A DNA stretch of 64,000 nt from Paenibacillus silvestris (GTDB taxonomy: Bacteria > Bacillota > Bacilli > Paenibacillales > NBRC-103111): contig NZ_WTUZ01000022.1 in the NCBI RefSeq assembly GCF_009882985.1, positions 248,001 through 312,000 on the forward strand. The letters are read 5' to 3'. The notes under the pieces are model-generated. The model searched no databases and had not been told where the DNA came from. It saw nothing but the letters and a program-made list of their open reading frames with translations. Of this stretch, positions 24,437-32,610 are shown piece by piece; the first letter of the stretch is position 1, and each line of letters opens with the position of its first letter. Position numbers and translations under genes: made by a program.

Positions 24437-24570
24437 CTAACGGACACCCATGCAGTTATTCACGTGATTAGGGTGGAAAATAGCCGATTTTTGTCCAATA
24501 ACGGTTCTGGAGTCCGTTAGATAAGGTACAGGGTCAAATTATGCCAAATAACGGCAATGAGGTCCGTTAG
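24437..24570. repeat. Three copies of a 24-bp imperfect palindromic repeat
   Basis: Copies lie at 24437-24460 (inverted), 24497-24520 and 24547-24570 in the gap between two genes. All are 24 bp, start with aataac and end with gtccgttag when read in the same direction, and their ends are partly complementary (aacgg / ccgtt). The two direct copies are exactly 50 bp apart. Nothing else is recognisable in this 270-bp gap apart from AT-rich sequence. Confidence 0.7.
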
Positions 24571-24696
24571 AAAATGGCAAGCGTGGTAAACGCGCTGCAC
24601 GGAGTATTTTTATAATCATCCGCTTGTTTCAGCGCTCGCAACTTTGTCCATACTGCATAATGTTAGCACCTTATCGAGCAGGGGGTTCTTGAAACC

Positions 24697-24924
24697 ATGT
24701 TGGCCGTTCATCAACGCATGGCGGAGTTATGGACATTACGCAGAGCGCGGGAGTTAACGCGAGCAGAGCAGGATGAGTTACTGCTGTGCATGGAAGCTAA
24801 CGCGACATATGTATGGAACCGATTAAAACTAGAAAATTTATCGCTTTGCGCCTCGCTTACAGGGGATTATGATTGGCTCCATGATATCTGCGAACGCATT
24901 GAAAAGATTGAACCTAAGCACTGA
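24697..24924 (+). CDS. Small conserved Paenibacillaceae-type protein
   Basis: The 75-residue protein (MLAVHQRMAELWTLRRARELTRAEQDELLLCMEANATYVW at its start) is mostly helical, with a conserved-looking Trp and two central Cys. I recall closely similar 70-75-residue proteins across Paenibacillus, annotated as a domain of unknown function (possibly DUF7667), often in several copies per genome. The ribosome site (agcagggggttc) lies about 8 nt before ATG 24697, and a terminator follows immediately. No function can be given. Confidence 0.6.
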   Translation: MLAVHQRMAELWTLRRARELTRAEQDELLLCMEANATYVWNRLKLENLSLCASLTGDYDWLHDICERIEKIEPKH

Positions 24925-24948
24925 CCAAAAGGGTCGGTGCTTTTTTCC
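24915..24948 (+). terminator. Intrinsic terminator
   Basis: Stem aagcactgacc / gggtcggtgctt with an AAAA loop and a run of T. Confidence 0.9.
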
Positions 24949-24971
24949 TTTTCTGCTAGAGAGTGGACGGG

Positions 24972-24977
24972 TATAAT
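24972..24977 (+). promoter_or_regulatory. Putative -10 box before the glycosyltransferase gene
   Basis: A perfect TATAAT lies 32 bp before ATG 25009, downstream of the preceding terminator. I find no good -35 box 16-18 bp upstream, so the promoter is only suggested. Confidence 0.4.
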
Positions 24978-25008
24978 GGTAGTAGTCTATTTTTTAAGGA
25001 GATGCCTC

Positions 25009-28000
25009 ATGGTAAGCTGGTTCAAGCAAGTGGGCGAAGCGCCCTATAAATTCTTACTTCTGGGTTTACTGCTACTGACAGCGTTAGTCATAAGACTATA
25101 TCTTGCACCGATATGGATGGGCTATGATACGGATGTGCGAACCTTCCTGGCTTGGTCAGACCGTGCCTATACGGTTGGTTTGTCTGGCATGTATAACAAC
25201 GCCAAGGACTACTTTCTCGATTACCCGCCAGGCTATATGTATGTCCTTTATATGGTAGGGATGCTGCACCACAAGCTATCTATTCCATGGGAGAGCAGCG
25301 GGTCGTTATTACTGCTGAAATTCCCTGCCATTCTGGCTGATATCGTAACCGTTTATTTGTTGTTTCACCTTGCTTCAAGCTGGAACAACGGGGCGCGAAC
25401 ATGGCTGCAAGCCATAGGGATAGCTGCACTCTTTGCCTTTGATCCTGCGATTTGGGCGAACTCTGCCATCTGGGGACAGGTTGATTCGTTTTTTATGCTG
25501 TTTATTGTGGCGACATTTCTGTTGCAGCAGCGGGGGAAGCTGCCTCAGGCTTCCGTGTTTATCGCTTTAGCTTTATTACTCAAGCCGCAGGCGCTTCTAT
25601 TCGGCATTTTTCTGCTCATTGATGTGATACGTAAGCGCAATCTGATGGTATTCCTGCTGAGTGTGCTCAGTGGGCTGACGACGATTGCGATAGTTGCGCT
25701 TCCTTTTGCCATTGGAAGAGGTTATGGCTGGTTGATCGGGCTCTACTCGGGCACTCTAGCCTCCTACCCGTATGCTTCCTTGAATGCGTTTAATCTCATG
25801 GCGCTCTTAGGCGGCAACTTTATCGATATGAAAACGAGCTTCCTGCATCTCTCCTACGAAAAATTGGGTTTAGTGCTCATGGTCCTTTCGATCTTGTACA
25901 CTTGCTATTTATATATCCGCAGCAAAGGTCAAAAAGGCGCCGTTTTATATGTAGCCTTCTTATTTATAACGGCTGTGTTTATGTGTATGACCAAAATGCA
26001 TGAGCGCTACTTGCACTATGGCCTGCTGTTAGCACTTACGAGTTTTATTTATATCAAGGATCGCCGTATTCTTGGTCTGTTTATTGGATTTAGCTTGACT
26101 AATTTCATCAATATCGGGGATGTGCTGCTGCGAAGTTTTCATCAAGATTATCATATTCCGCGCTATGATCCGTTGATGCTGGCTGTATCTGCTATCAATG
26201 TTATATTATTTGTTTATGCGTGTATTTTGGGATGGAGGCTTTTCGTGCAATCACAACAAGAACAGAGAAATCAGGATGACCCTGTCCCGATTCCAAAAGT
26301 GCCGACCGCGGACAAGTGGACCGAGCGTTGGAACGCCATTTTCAAAGAGAGACCGGATGGTATCGAACGAAGCTCGAAGGGACGTTTTTTCACTAAAAAG
26401 GATGCATTGTACTTAGGAATACTGGTAGTCGTTTACACCATCATCGCCTTATTCCATCTGGGTGGACACCAAGCGCCGACTACTTTCTGGAAGCCGACAT
26501 CGACAGGAGAAGCCGTTATTGCTGATCTCGGCAGCTCGCACAAAATTACGAGAATTAACACCTTTGCGGGTGTTGGAGAAGGCTCCTATTCCTTCTGGTT
26601 CTCACAAGATGGCCAGCAGTGGCAGGACCAGATCACTGTCAAATCCGATCATACCAAAGTCTTCACCTGGAACGCAGTAGAACCGATGAAAGATGCGCGT
26701 TACGTTAAAACGGTGATTGACGGGCAGGAAAGCGCACCGCTGCATCTGCATGAAATCGGTATTTTCGGGGATGGGAATTCGACCATTCTACCGATTGCTG
26801 AGATGAAGGAACAAGATATTAACCCGGCGGACGAAGGAACAACAGCGAATTTATTCGATGAGTCCAGCGTAGTACCGTACACGCCTACTTATATGAACGG
26901 GACTTATTTTGATGAGATATATCACGCAAGGACGGCCTATGAACATCTTCACAAAATTGAGCCATATGAAAGCACGCATCCGCCGCTAGGGAAAGTGCTT
27001 ATGGCGATCGGCATTTACATATTCGGACTTAACCCATTCGGGTGGCGAATTATTGGCACGTTGTTTGGGGTTGGGATGATTCCCGTTATTTACATGTTTG
27101 CGAAACGGATGTTTGGCCGATCTGAATATGCTTTTATCGCGGCATTCCTCCTAACGTTTGATTTTATGCATTTTGCGCAGACACGCATTGCAACCATCGA
27201 TGTTTACGGCGTATTCTTTATCATGCTGATGTTCTATTTCATGTACCGTTATACGACGCTAAGCTTTTATCGTGAAAAGCTGTGGGCCACATTGATTCCG
27301 CTAGGGCTGTCAGGCCTCTTTTTCGGAATCGGCGCTGCCTCCAAATGGATCGTGATCTACGGCGGTGCAGGCCTTGCGCTGCTGCTGCTCTTATCTTTAT
27401 TGGAGCGTTATAGCGAATATCGCTTCGCTCGACGCTTGCTGCAGGAGGATGCTCACAAAGCGCCGCCTCAGATTCAGCCGGAGACGAATGACTCAGAGCA
27501 GCACATCTCATCTTTGGATGAGGCGGAAGAAGTTGCGAAGCCGACTCTGTCAGATTCGGAGCGCAGCCGATTAATGCTCGTGCAGAAGCTATTTGCAAAA
27601 AATACCATCCTAACTCTTCTGTGGTGCGTGCTGATGTTTGTTATCATCCCGTTAGGCATATATACGTTATCGTATATTCCTTTCATGATGGTGCCGGGAC
27701 CTGGGCATCAGTTGAAGGATGTTGTTACTTATCAGGTGCACATGTACAAGTATCATAAGGATTTGGTAGCGACTCATCCCTTCTCTTCCCCTTGGTGGGA
27801 GTGGCCGATGATGCTGCGCCCGATCTGGTATTACCAAGCTAAGTTTATGCCCCAAGGTATGCTGTCGAGCATCGTCTCGTTCGGAAATCCGCTTGTTTGG
27901 TGGCCTGGTTTTGTAGCTGTGGTCTGCTCGTTCTATGTGGCAGTAAAGAGGAAGGATAAGCTGCTGCGCATGCTGCTAATTGCTTATTGTTCGCAATACT

Positions 28001-28257
28001 TGCCATGGATGCTAGTGCCGAGACTGACTTTTATTTATCATTATTTTGCCATGGTGCCGTTCCTGGTGCTCATTCTGACTTACTATATCAAAGATTATTT
28101 GGAAGAAGGTCCGCTTCACAAAAGAAGATGGGTTTACGGCTATTTATTAGGCGTGTTTGTCCTGTTCGTTCTGTTCTATCCGATTCTTTCAGGGATGATG
28201 ATTCCGTCGAAATATTCCTTCTTCCTCCGGTGGCTGCCGGGCTGGAATTTCTTTTAA
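25009..28257 (+). CDS. Double GT-C membrane glycosyltransferase with central discoidin-like domain
   Basis: The 1082-residue protein appears to join two polytopic glycosyltransferase modules. Residues about 10-410 form a GT-C module with an acidic first loop (WMGYDTDVRTF) and YPPGY. A charged linker and one helix (465-485) follow. Residues about 487-594 form a discoidin/F5-8C-like beta domain (ADLGSSHKITRINTF, FWFSQDGQQWQD). Residues about 630-1082 are a protein O-mannosyltransferase (GT39) module with FDEIYHARTAYE, THPPLGK and DFMHFAQTRIATIDVY. A charged cytosolic insert lies near 807-863. Substrates should be lipid-linked sugars, with acceptors outside the cell. ATG 25009 has ttaaggag upstream. 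Confidence 0.8.
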   Translation: MVSWFKQVGEAPYKFLLLGLLLLTALVIRLYLAPIWMGYDTDVRTFLAWSDRAYTVGLSGMYNNAKDYFLDYPPGYMYVLYMVGMLHHKLSIPWESSGSLLLLKFPAILADIVTVYLLFHLASSWNNGARTWLQAIGIAALFAFDPAIWANSAIWGQVDSFFMLFIVATFLLQQRGKLPQASVFIALALLLKPQALLFGIFLLIDVIRKRNLMVFLLSVLSGLTTIAIVALPFAIGRGYGWLIGLYSGTLASYPYASLNAFNLMALLGGNFIDMKTSFLHLSYEKLGLVLMVLSILYTCYLYIRSKGQKGAVLYVAFLFITAVFMCMTKMHERYLHYGLLLALTSFIYIKDRRILGLFIGFSLTNFINIGDVLLRSFHQDYHIPRYDPLMLAVSAINVILFVYACILGWRLFVQSQQEQRNQDDPVPIPKVPTADKWTERWNAIFKERPDGIERSSKGRFFTKKDALYLGILVVVYTIIALFHLGGHQAPTTFWKPTSTGEAVIADLGSSHKITRINTFAGVGEGSYSFWFSQDGQQWQDQITVKSDHTKVFTWNAVEPMKDARYVKTVIDGQESAPLHLHEIGIFGDGNSTILPIAEMKEQDINPADEGTTANLFDESSVVPYTPTYMNGTYFDEIYHARTAYEHLHKIEPYESTHPPLGKVLMAIGIYIFGLNPFGWRIIGTLFGVGMIPVIYMFAKRMFGRSEYAFIAAFLLTFDFMHFAQTRIATIDVYGVFFIMLMFYFMYRYTTLSFYREKLWATLIPLGLSGLFFGIGAASKWIVIYGGAGLALLLLLSLLERYSEYRFARRLLQEDAHKAPPQIQPETNDSEQHISSLDEAEEVAKPTLSDSERSRLMLVQKLFAKNTILTLLWCVLMFVIIPLGIYTLSYIPFMMVPGPGHQLKDVVTYQVHMYKYHKDLVATHPFSSPWWEWPMMLRPIWYYQAKFMPQGMLSSIVSFGNPLVWWPGFVAVVCSFYVAVKRKDKLLRMLLIAYCSQYLPWMLVPRLTFIYHYFAMVPFLVLILTYYIKDYLEEGPLHKRRWVYGYLLGVFVLFVLFYPILSGMMIPSKYSFFLRWLPGWNFF

Positions 28258-28266
28258 GGAAAGTGG

Positions 28267-28295
28267 TTGACGTGCCTGACATGCGATGGTAAGAT
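28267..28295 (+). promoter_or_regulatory. Putative sigma-A promoter upstream of FMN reductase leader
   Basis: TTGACG at 28267-28272 and TAAGAT at 28290-28295 are 17 bp apart. It lies before the hairpin at 28339, not after it. Confidence 0.5.
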
Positions 28296-28338
28296 AATTC
28301 CAAGTAAAATACTATGAATTAAAAGTCGACCAAATGAA

Positions 28339-28386
28339 TGGAGACTCCGACCTTGTATCGAACAATGGAAGCGGGGTCTCTTTTTC
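28339..28386 (+). terminator. Hairpin terminator between promoter and FMN reductase gene
   Basis: Stem gagactccg / cggggtctc (one wobble pair) with a long loop, followed by five T. It may end the glycosyltransferase transcript, or act as an attenuator for the promoter at 28267. Confidence 0.7.
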
Positions 28387-28419
28387 ATCAACCAAAAATC
28401 ATAATGGAGTGTGAATGAA

Positions 28420-28962
28420 ATGGCGAAGGTAGTCATTATCTCAGGAAGTCCAACCCCTACATCCCGATTACACGGGGTAATTGAAGTAGCGAAGAGCGAA
28501 TTGGTGCAAGCAGGTCTTACAGTGGACTGGATCAAAGTACGCGATATACCTGCAGAAGACTTACTGTATGCCAAGTTTGACAGCGAAGCCATTGTGAGCG
28601 CGAACGCGCTTGTTGCTGCAGCAGATGCTGTTTTCGTTGCTACGCCAGTCTACAAAGCCTCCTATACCGGTGTGCTAAAAGCCTTCCTTGATCTGCTCCC
28701 GCAAAAAGGGCTGGAACGTAAAATTGTCCTCCCTCTAGCTGTAGGCGGCACGCTTTCTCACTTGCTCGCTATCGATTACGCGCTTAAACCGGTGCTGTCC
28801 GCATTGGGTGCACAGAACATCTTGCAAGGGGTGTATGTGCTTGATAAACAAGTGACTTGGGGCGATCAAGGACAAGCTATTCTAGATGATGAAATCTCAA
28901 CTCGGTTGCACGAGTCCGTATCGGAGTTTATCCAAGAAATTAACTGGCATACCAGTCGCTAA
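28420..28962 (+). CDS. NADPH-dependent FMN reductase (SsuE-like flavodoxin fold)
   Basis: The 180-residue flavoprotein has the FMN phosphate loop SGSPTPTSR near residue 8, ATPVYKASYTGVLKAFLDLLP near 75-95 and the Gly-rich LAVGGTLSHLLAIDYALKPVL near 108. SsuE-type enzymes supply reduced FMN to alkanesulfonate monooxygenases and related systems. No monooxygenase or sulfonate transporter is encoded nearby, so its partner is elsewhere. ATG 28420 is chosen because ggag at 28406-28409 lies 10 nt upstream. The GTG at 28411 is too close to that site. Confidence 0.85.
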   Translation: MAKVVIISGSPTPTSRLHGVIEVAKSELVQAGLTVDWIKVRDIPAEDLLYAKFDSEAIVSANALVAAADAVFVATPVYKASYTGVLKAFLDLLPQKGLERKIVLPLAVGGTLSHLLAIDYALKPVLSALGAQNILQGVYVLDKQVTWGDQGQAILDDEISTRLHESVSEFIQEINWHTSR

Positions 28963-28981
28963 ATTGGCATAGAGATGACAT

Positions 28982-29019
28982 AACCCGCCATTAGGATTCC
29001 TTTGCTGATGGCGGGTTTT
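28982..29019 (+). terminator. Intrinsic terminator of FMN reductase gene
   Basis: Stem aacccgccat / atggcgggtt with a 16-nt loop and a short T run. Confidence 0.8.
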
Positions 29020-29063
29020 GTGTGTCTGCATTTAGATAGATAGCTATTCAAGGAGGAGAAGCA

Positions 29064-29441
29064 ATGGGATTATTTGATGGTTTAATGGGGAATGCCTCGG
29101 AGCTTAATCTGGCGGATGTGAATAAGGAATTTTCTCATGTGTTGGCAAGTTCAGAAACGATCGAAAAAGCGTATAAACTGATCCGTGATCTTTTTATTTT
29201 TACCAACAAAAGGCTAATATTAGTAGATAAACAGGGATTGTCGGGCAAGAAAATGGAGCTTCACTCGATTCCTTATAAAAGCATTACCCATTTCAGTATT
29301 GAGACAGCAGGTACATTTGATTTGGATGCTGAAATGAAGATATGGATCAGCAGCACCCATACGCCAATTGAAAAAAAGTTTAACAAAAGCTTAAACATTT
29401 ACGAACTGCAGAGCGTACTAGCTGAGTATGTTTTGAAATAA
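29064..29441 (+). CDS. PH-domain protein (bacterial PH_1/DUF1696, YvbH/YozO-like)
   Basis: The 125-residue protein consists of one bacterial pleckstrin-homology-like domain: FIFTNKRLILVDKQGLSGKK near residue 48, then HSIPYKSITHFSIETAGTFDLDAEMKIWI near 72. These are the strands conserved in the DUF1696 family. The cellular role of this family is not established. It is a single-gene unit with ribosome site aaggaggag before ATG 29064 and a terminator behind. Length is complete. Confidence 0.85.
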   Translation: MGLFDGLMGNASELNLADVNKEFSHVLASSETIEKAYKLIRDLFIFTNKRLILVDKQGLSGKKMELHSIPYKSITHFSIETAGTFDLDAEMKIWISSTHTPIEKKFNKSLNIYELQSVLAEYVLK

Positions 29442-29462
29442 AAGAAGTAACATTGTGCTTGA

Positions 29463-29498
29463 GCCGCCATTGGTAACTTTTACTGATGGTGGTTTTTT
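29463..29498 (+). terminator. Intrinsic terminator
   Basis: Stem gccgccat / atggtggt (wobble pairs) with an 15-nt loop, followed by six T. Confidence 0.8.
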
Positions 29499-29558
29499 GT
29501 GCCGGGGAGAACGCTGCCGTGCTATACTGTACATATATTTATTTGGATAGGAGCGATT

Positions 29559-30437
29559 ATGTTGTCAGAGAATTCATCTGGTTCCGTGCTGCTTGTTGAC
29601 GGTATGGCCTTATTATTTCGCGGTTTTTACGCGACTTCATCGAGCGGTTACATTATGAGAACAGAAAACGGCGTGCCGATTAATGGCGTATACGGCTTTC
29701 TGAAATATTTACTTGATGCGATTCAAACCTTTAAGCCTTCCCATGTGGTGTGCTGCTGGGATATGGGGAGTAAAACGTTCCGCACAGAGAAATTTGAAGC
29801 GTACAAAGCGAATCGCGGACCTGCCCCGGAGGAGTTAATTCCACAGTTCGATTTGGTCAAAGAAGTGACTGCCAGCTTTAACATCCCGAATATTGGTGTT
29901 GTCGGTTATGAAGCAGATGACTGCATCGGAACACTGGCCCGTACATACAGCCCGCTGACGAAAGTTCAAATTTTAACCGGAGATCATGATATGCTCCAGC
30001 TTGTGAATGAGAGCACGGAAGTCATTATTATGAAAAAAGGGCATTCCAACTACATGGTTTACACGCTGGAAACGTTGATGGAAGAGAAAAGTCTGACGCC
30101 TGCGCAGATTATTGATCTGAAAGGTCTGACTGGCGACACGGCGGATAACTATCCAGGCGTCAAAGGCATCGGCGAGAAAACTGCAACCAAACTGCTGAAC
30201 GAGTATCAGGATATCGGAGGCATTTTGGAAAATCTGGCGGCGCTGCCCAAAGGTGTTCGAGCCAAAATCGAAGCGGAGCTCGAAATGCTGCATTTGTCGC
30301 GGGACTTGGCAACGATTCGTCTGGATGCGCCTGTTGCTTGTGCGCTTGAGGATTGCGGATGGGCGATGGAGCGGGAGAAAGTGATCGCGAAGTTCGAGGA
30401 AATTGCGTACAAAGGATTAATTAAACTGATCGGTTAA
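29559..30437 (+). CDS. 5'-3' exonuclease (PolA N-terminal domain type, YpcP-like)
   Basis: The 292-residue stand-alone FEN-type nuclease is related to the N-terminal domain of DNA polymerase I. Metal-binding acidic clusters are visible: LLVDGMALLFRGFYA near residue 10, CCWDMGSKTFRTEKFEAYKANR near 65, GYEADDCIGTLA near 117, TGDHDMLQLV near 143, and the helix-hairpin-helix GLTGDTADNYPGVKGIGEKTATKLL near 190. It likely helps remove RNA primers or flaps. ATG 29559 follows ataggagcg, and the frame open back to 29499 has no ribosome site. A tatact box at 29523 may be its -10. Confidence 0.9.
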   Translation: MLSENSSGSVLLVDGMALLFRGFYATSSSGYIMRTENGVPINGVYGFLKYLLDAIQTFKPSHVVCCWDMGSKTFRTEKFEAYKANRGPAPEELIPQFDLVKEVTASFNIPNIGVVGYEADDCIGTLARTYSPLTKVQILTGDHDMLQLVNESTEVIIMKKGHSNYMVYTLETLMEEKSLTPAQIIDLKGLTGDTADNYPGVKGIGEKTATKLLNEYQDIGGILENLAALPKGVRAKIEAELEMLHLSRDLATIRLDAPVACALEDCGWAMEREKVIAKFEEIAYKGLIKLIG

Positions 30438-30446
30438 GACATAGAG

Positions 30447-30482
30447 AAAGGAGGGTGCCACTTAAGTGGCCCCTCCTTTTTT
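30447..30482. terminator. Terminator between convergent genes
   Basis: Stem aaggaggg-gccac / gtggc-ccctcctt with a one-base bulge and TTAA loop. T run on the + side and A run on the other, so it can serve both the exonuclease gene and the aldo/keto reductase gene. Confidence 0.88.
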
Positions 30483-30505
30483 GCGCTTCAACGTGCCGAT
30501 GATCC

Positions 30506-31480
30506 TTATCGTTTTGGCGAGAAATGGGCAACTTGCTTCAGGATCTCATCAATTTGATCCAGCGTCTCAGGTGTTAGCTGAATGTCAACGGCTTTCACAT
30601 TCTCTACGATCTGCTCAGGCTTCGTCGCCCCGATGAGAGCTGTGCTGACGCCAGGTTGACGGAGTACCCACGCCAGAGCTAGCTGAGCCAGGGAGATATC
30701 TTGTTTGCGGGCTACTTGCTCTAACTCTTGCACAACCAAGAGGACTTGTTCGTTCAAGTAGCTCGTAATGATGCTGTTGACGGAATTGTTTGCAGCTCGG
30801 CTATCCGCTGGAAGCGGCGCGCCTGGCTTATATTTGCCGGTTAGAATGCCTTGAGCAAGAGGAGAGAACACGACTTGTCCTAATCCTTTTTTGGCCGAGA
30901 CAGGCAGGACTTCCCGTTCAATATAGCGCTCAAACATATTGTAGATCGGCTGATTCGAGATCAGAGGGCGCAAGTTCAACCGTTCAGCAATGCCTGCTGC
31001 TTCGGTAATTTGAGTACCCGTCCACTCGCTGACAGCGGAGTATAGAATCTTACCTTGCGCCGTCAGGTCATCCAAGGCGCGTAGTGTTTCTTCCAGCGGA
31101 GTTTGAGCGTCATATCGATGGCAGAAATACAAGTCGATATAGTCGACTCCTAAACGTTGTAAACTAGCTTCGCATTGCTCAAAAATATGTTTGCGTGAAA
31201 GCCCACGATCATTAGGACCTTCGCCCATCGGGAAGAAAACTTTCGTCGAAAGGACATAGGATGAGCGCTGATATGGCTTAAGAGCTGCTCCCATCGCTTT
31301 CTCACCTTCTCCTCGGTTGTAGGCATTGGCTGTATCGAAAAAATTGATACCGCTCTCAAATGCTTGTTCAATACAAGCATCGGCCGCTTTTTGTTCAGCG
31401 GCTGTACCGTAGGTAAGCCAACTTCCGAGAGCAATTTCACTTACTTTTAAACCGCTATTGCCAACGTTTCTATATTTCAT
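30506..31480 (-). CDS. Aldo/keto reductase (Kv-beta-like)
   Basis: The 324-residue NADPH-dependent oxidoreductase has a TIM barrel. The catalytic tetrad is visible: Asp in FFDTANAYNRGEGE (about residue 49), the Tyr a few residues later, Lys in LSTKVFF (about 80), and His in YFCHRYD (about 120). The NADP-binding tail GATKPEQIVENVKAV is near 290. It resembles the Kv-beta/YghZ branch. The substrate is not deducible. It is a single gene converging on the exonuclease gene. The start has gagaggatg upstream on the minus strand. Confidence 0.88.
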   Translation of the reverse strand: MKYRNVGNSGLKVSEIALGSWLTYGTAAEQKAADACIEQAFESGINFFDTANAYNRGEGEKAMGAALKPYQRSSYVLSTKVFFPMGEGPNDRGLSRKHIFEQCEASLQRLGVDYIDLYFCHRYDAQTPLEETLRALDDLTAQGKILYSAVSEWTGTQITEAAGIAERLNLRPLISNQPIYNMFERYIEREVLPVSAKKGLGQVVFSPLAQGILTGKYKPGAPLPADSRAANNSVNSIITSYLNEQVLLVVQELEQVARKQDISLAQLALAWVLRQPGVSTALIGATKPEQIVENVKAVDIQLTPETLDQIDEILKQVAHFSPKR

Positions 31481-31585
31481 CGTTATTCATCCTCTCGTTC
31501 TCTCAGTCTACTGCTTTACTGTCATTATAAGAGGGGGGATGAGGGCTGACAATGACGCACAATTTATTCACTTAGTTACATGGAG

Positions 31586-32431
31586 TTAAGTACCAGCCAA
31601 TTGCCGGTATCGAAGGGGCGTTGTTTTGGTAATCTGCCGAAAGACACGGCCGAACTGAACTAAGGAGCCGAATCCGACCTGCTCAGCAACGACAATGACT
31701 TTCATTTTGGTCTCCATCAAGAGCCTCTGCGCTTCCTGGACACGAACGAGATTAATATATTCGATAAGTGAAAATCCAGTGATCTCCTTGAACATACGGC
31801 TTAAATAAGCGGGGCTGATTTCAAATCTTTCTGCAAGCTCTTCCAATCGCAAAGGTTCGGCGAAATGAATGTTAATGTAACGCACAATCGTCGATATTTT
31901 TCTATGCAGGGGAGAGACATGCTCAGGTGAAGTGACAGGATGCAGGCGTACGAAACGTGCAGTGAACAGCAGCAACTCGATCAGAAAATGACGCAGAGCG
32001 AAGGTTTGGCCGAGCTGAGGTTCTTTTGCTTCATGGATCATTTTGCCAAGGATGTCTTCGACAAATCGCCGGGTTGGGAGATCAAGCCTGAGCACAGGCG
32101 CAGCATGCGTGAAGGCATCAAGCAAGAAAGGAGCATCGGACTTCATGCTCTCTAGGAAGTTGTCGCTGAAATTCATCACAACACGCGCATGCCCAAGCTT
32201 ATCGGAGTCGGAAGTGGCGTGAAGTTCACGCCGATTAATGAGCACTAAGTCTCCCGGAAGGATGAGATACGAGCGGTCCCGAATGAAATACATGCGTTCA
32301 CCTTCATACAAATAATAGAGCTCATACATATCATGCATGTGCTGAGTTCTCTCGAACGATCCATTGCGATGAATATGCTGAATATAAAATGGGCCTTCAT
32401 CTTCATTGCCGAAGGTGACGGTGCTGGGCAT
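31586..32431 (-). CDS. AraC-family transcriptional regulator
   Basis: The 281-residue protein has an N-terminal cupin ligand-binding domain (HMHDMYELYYLYEGERMYFIRD near residue 32; LPGDLVLINRRELH near 58) and a C-terminal double helix-turn-helix DNA-binding domain (RLEELAERFEISPAYLSRMFKEITGFSLIEYINLVRVQEAQRLL split over residues about 195-240; VAEQVGFGSLVQFGRVFRQ after it). Such regulators usually sense sugars. It is divergent from uxaE, so a role in uronate control is the natural inference. Its start lies 179 bp from that of uxaE. Confidence 0.88.
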   Translation of the reverse strand: MPSTVTFGNEDEGPFYIQHIHRNGSFERTQHMHDMYELYYLYEGERMYFIRDRSYLILPGDLVLINRRELHATSDSDKLGHARVVMNFSDNFLESMKSDAPFLLDAFTHAAPVLRLDLPTRRFVEDILGKMIHEAKEPQLGQTFALRHFLIELLLFTARFVRLHPVTSPEHVSPLHRKISTIVRYINIHFAEPLRLEELAERFEISPAYLSRMFKEITGFSLIEYINLVRVQEAQRLLMETKMKVIVVAEQVGFGSLVQFGRVFRQITKTTPLRYRQLAGT

Positions 32432-32575
32432 GAGAGCACTCCTTTAGTACGTATTGTTGTAAGGGAAGTATATCACAGTCCTAGTGAAAAATATGAATAG
32501 TTTTGCTTGAAAATAGGAATAGATGAAGAGAAAACGCTCCTAACTTGCGATATGATAAAGCTATATAGGAAAATA

Positions 32576-32587
32576 GCAAACGTTTGC
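32576..32587. promoter_or_regulatory. 12-bp perfect palindrome, possible operator or cre-like site
   Basis: GCAAACGTTTGC is centred 30 bp before the uxaE start codon. It matches 11 of 14 positions of the CcpA cre consensus and would equally suit a LacI-type repressor, so the regulator is not determined. Confidence 0.5.
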
Positions 32588-32610
32588 AAAATAAGGGAGG
32601 AACACACAAA

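Noticed and set aside
24437..24570. CRISPR array
   Set aside because: Only three copies, one inverted, with unequal spacing and no cas genes.
28296..28419. FMN riboswitch (RFN element) before the FMN reductase
   Set aside because: The conserved RFN core sequences are missing.
28254..28592. Minus-strand frame opposite the FMN reductase
   Set aside because: No ribosome site or recognisable domain, and it overlaps a well-supported gene and terminator.
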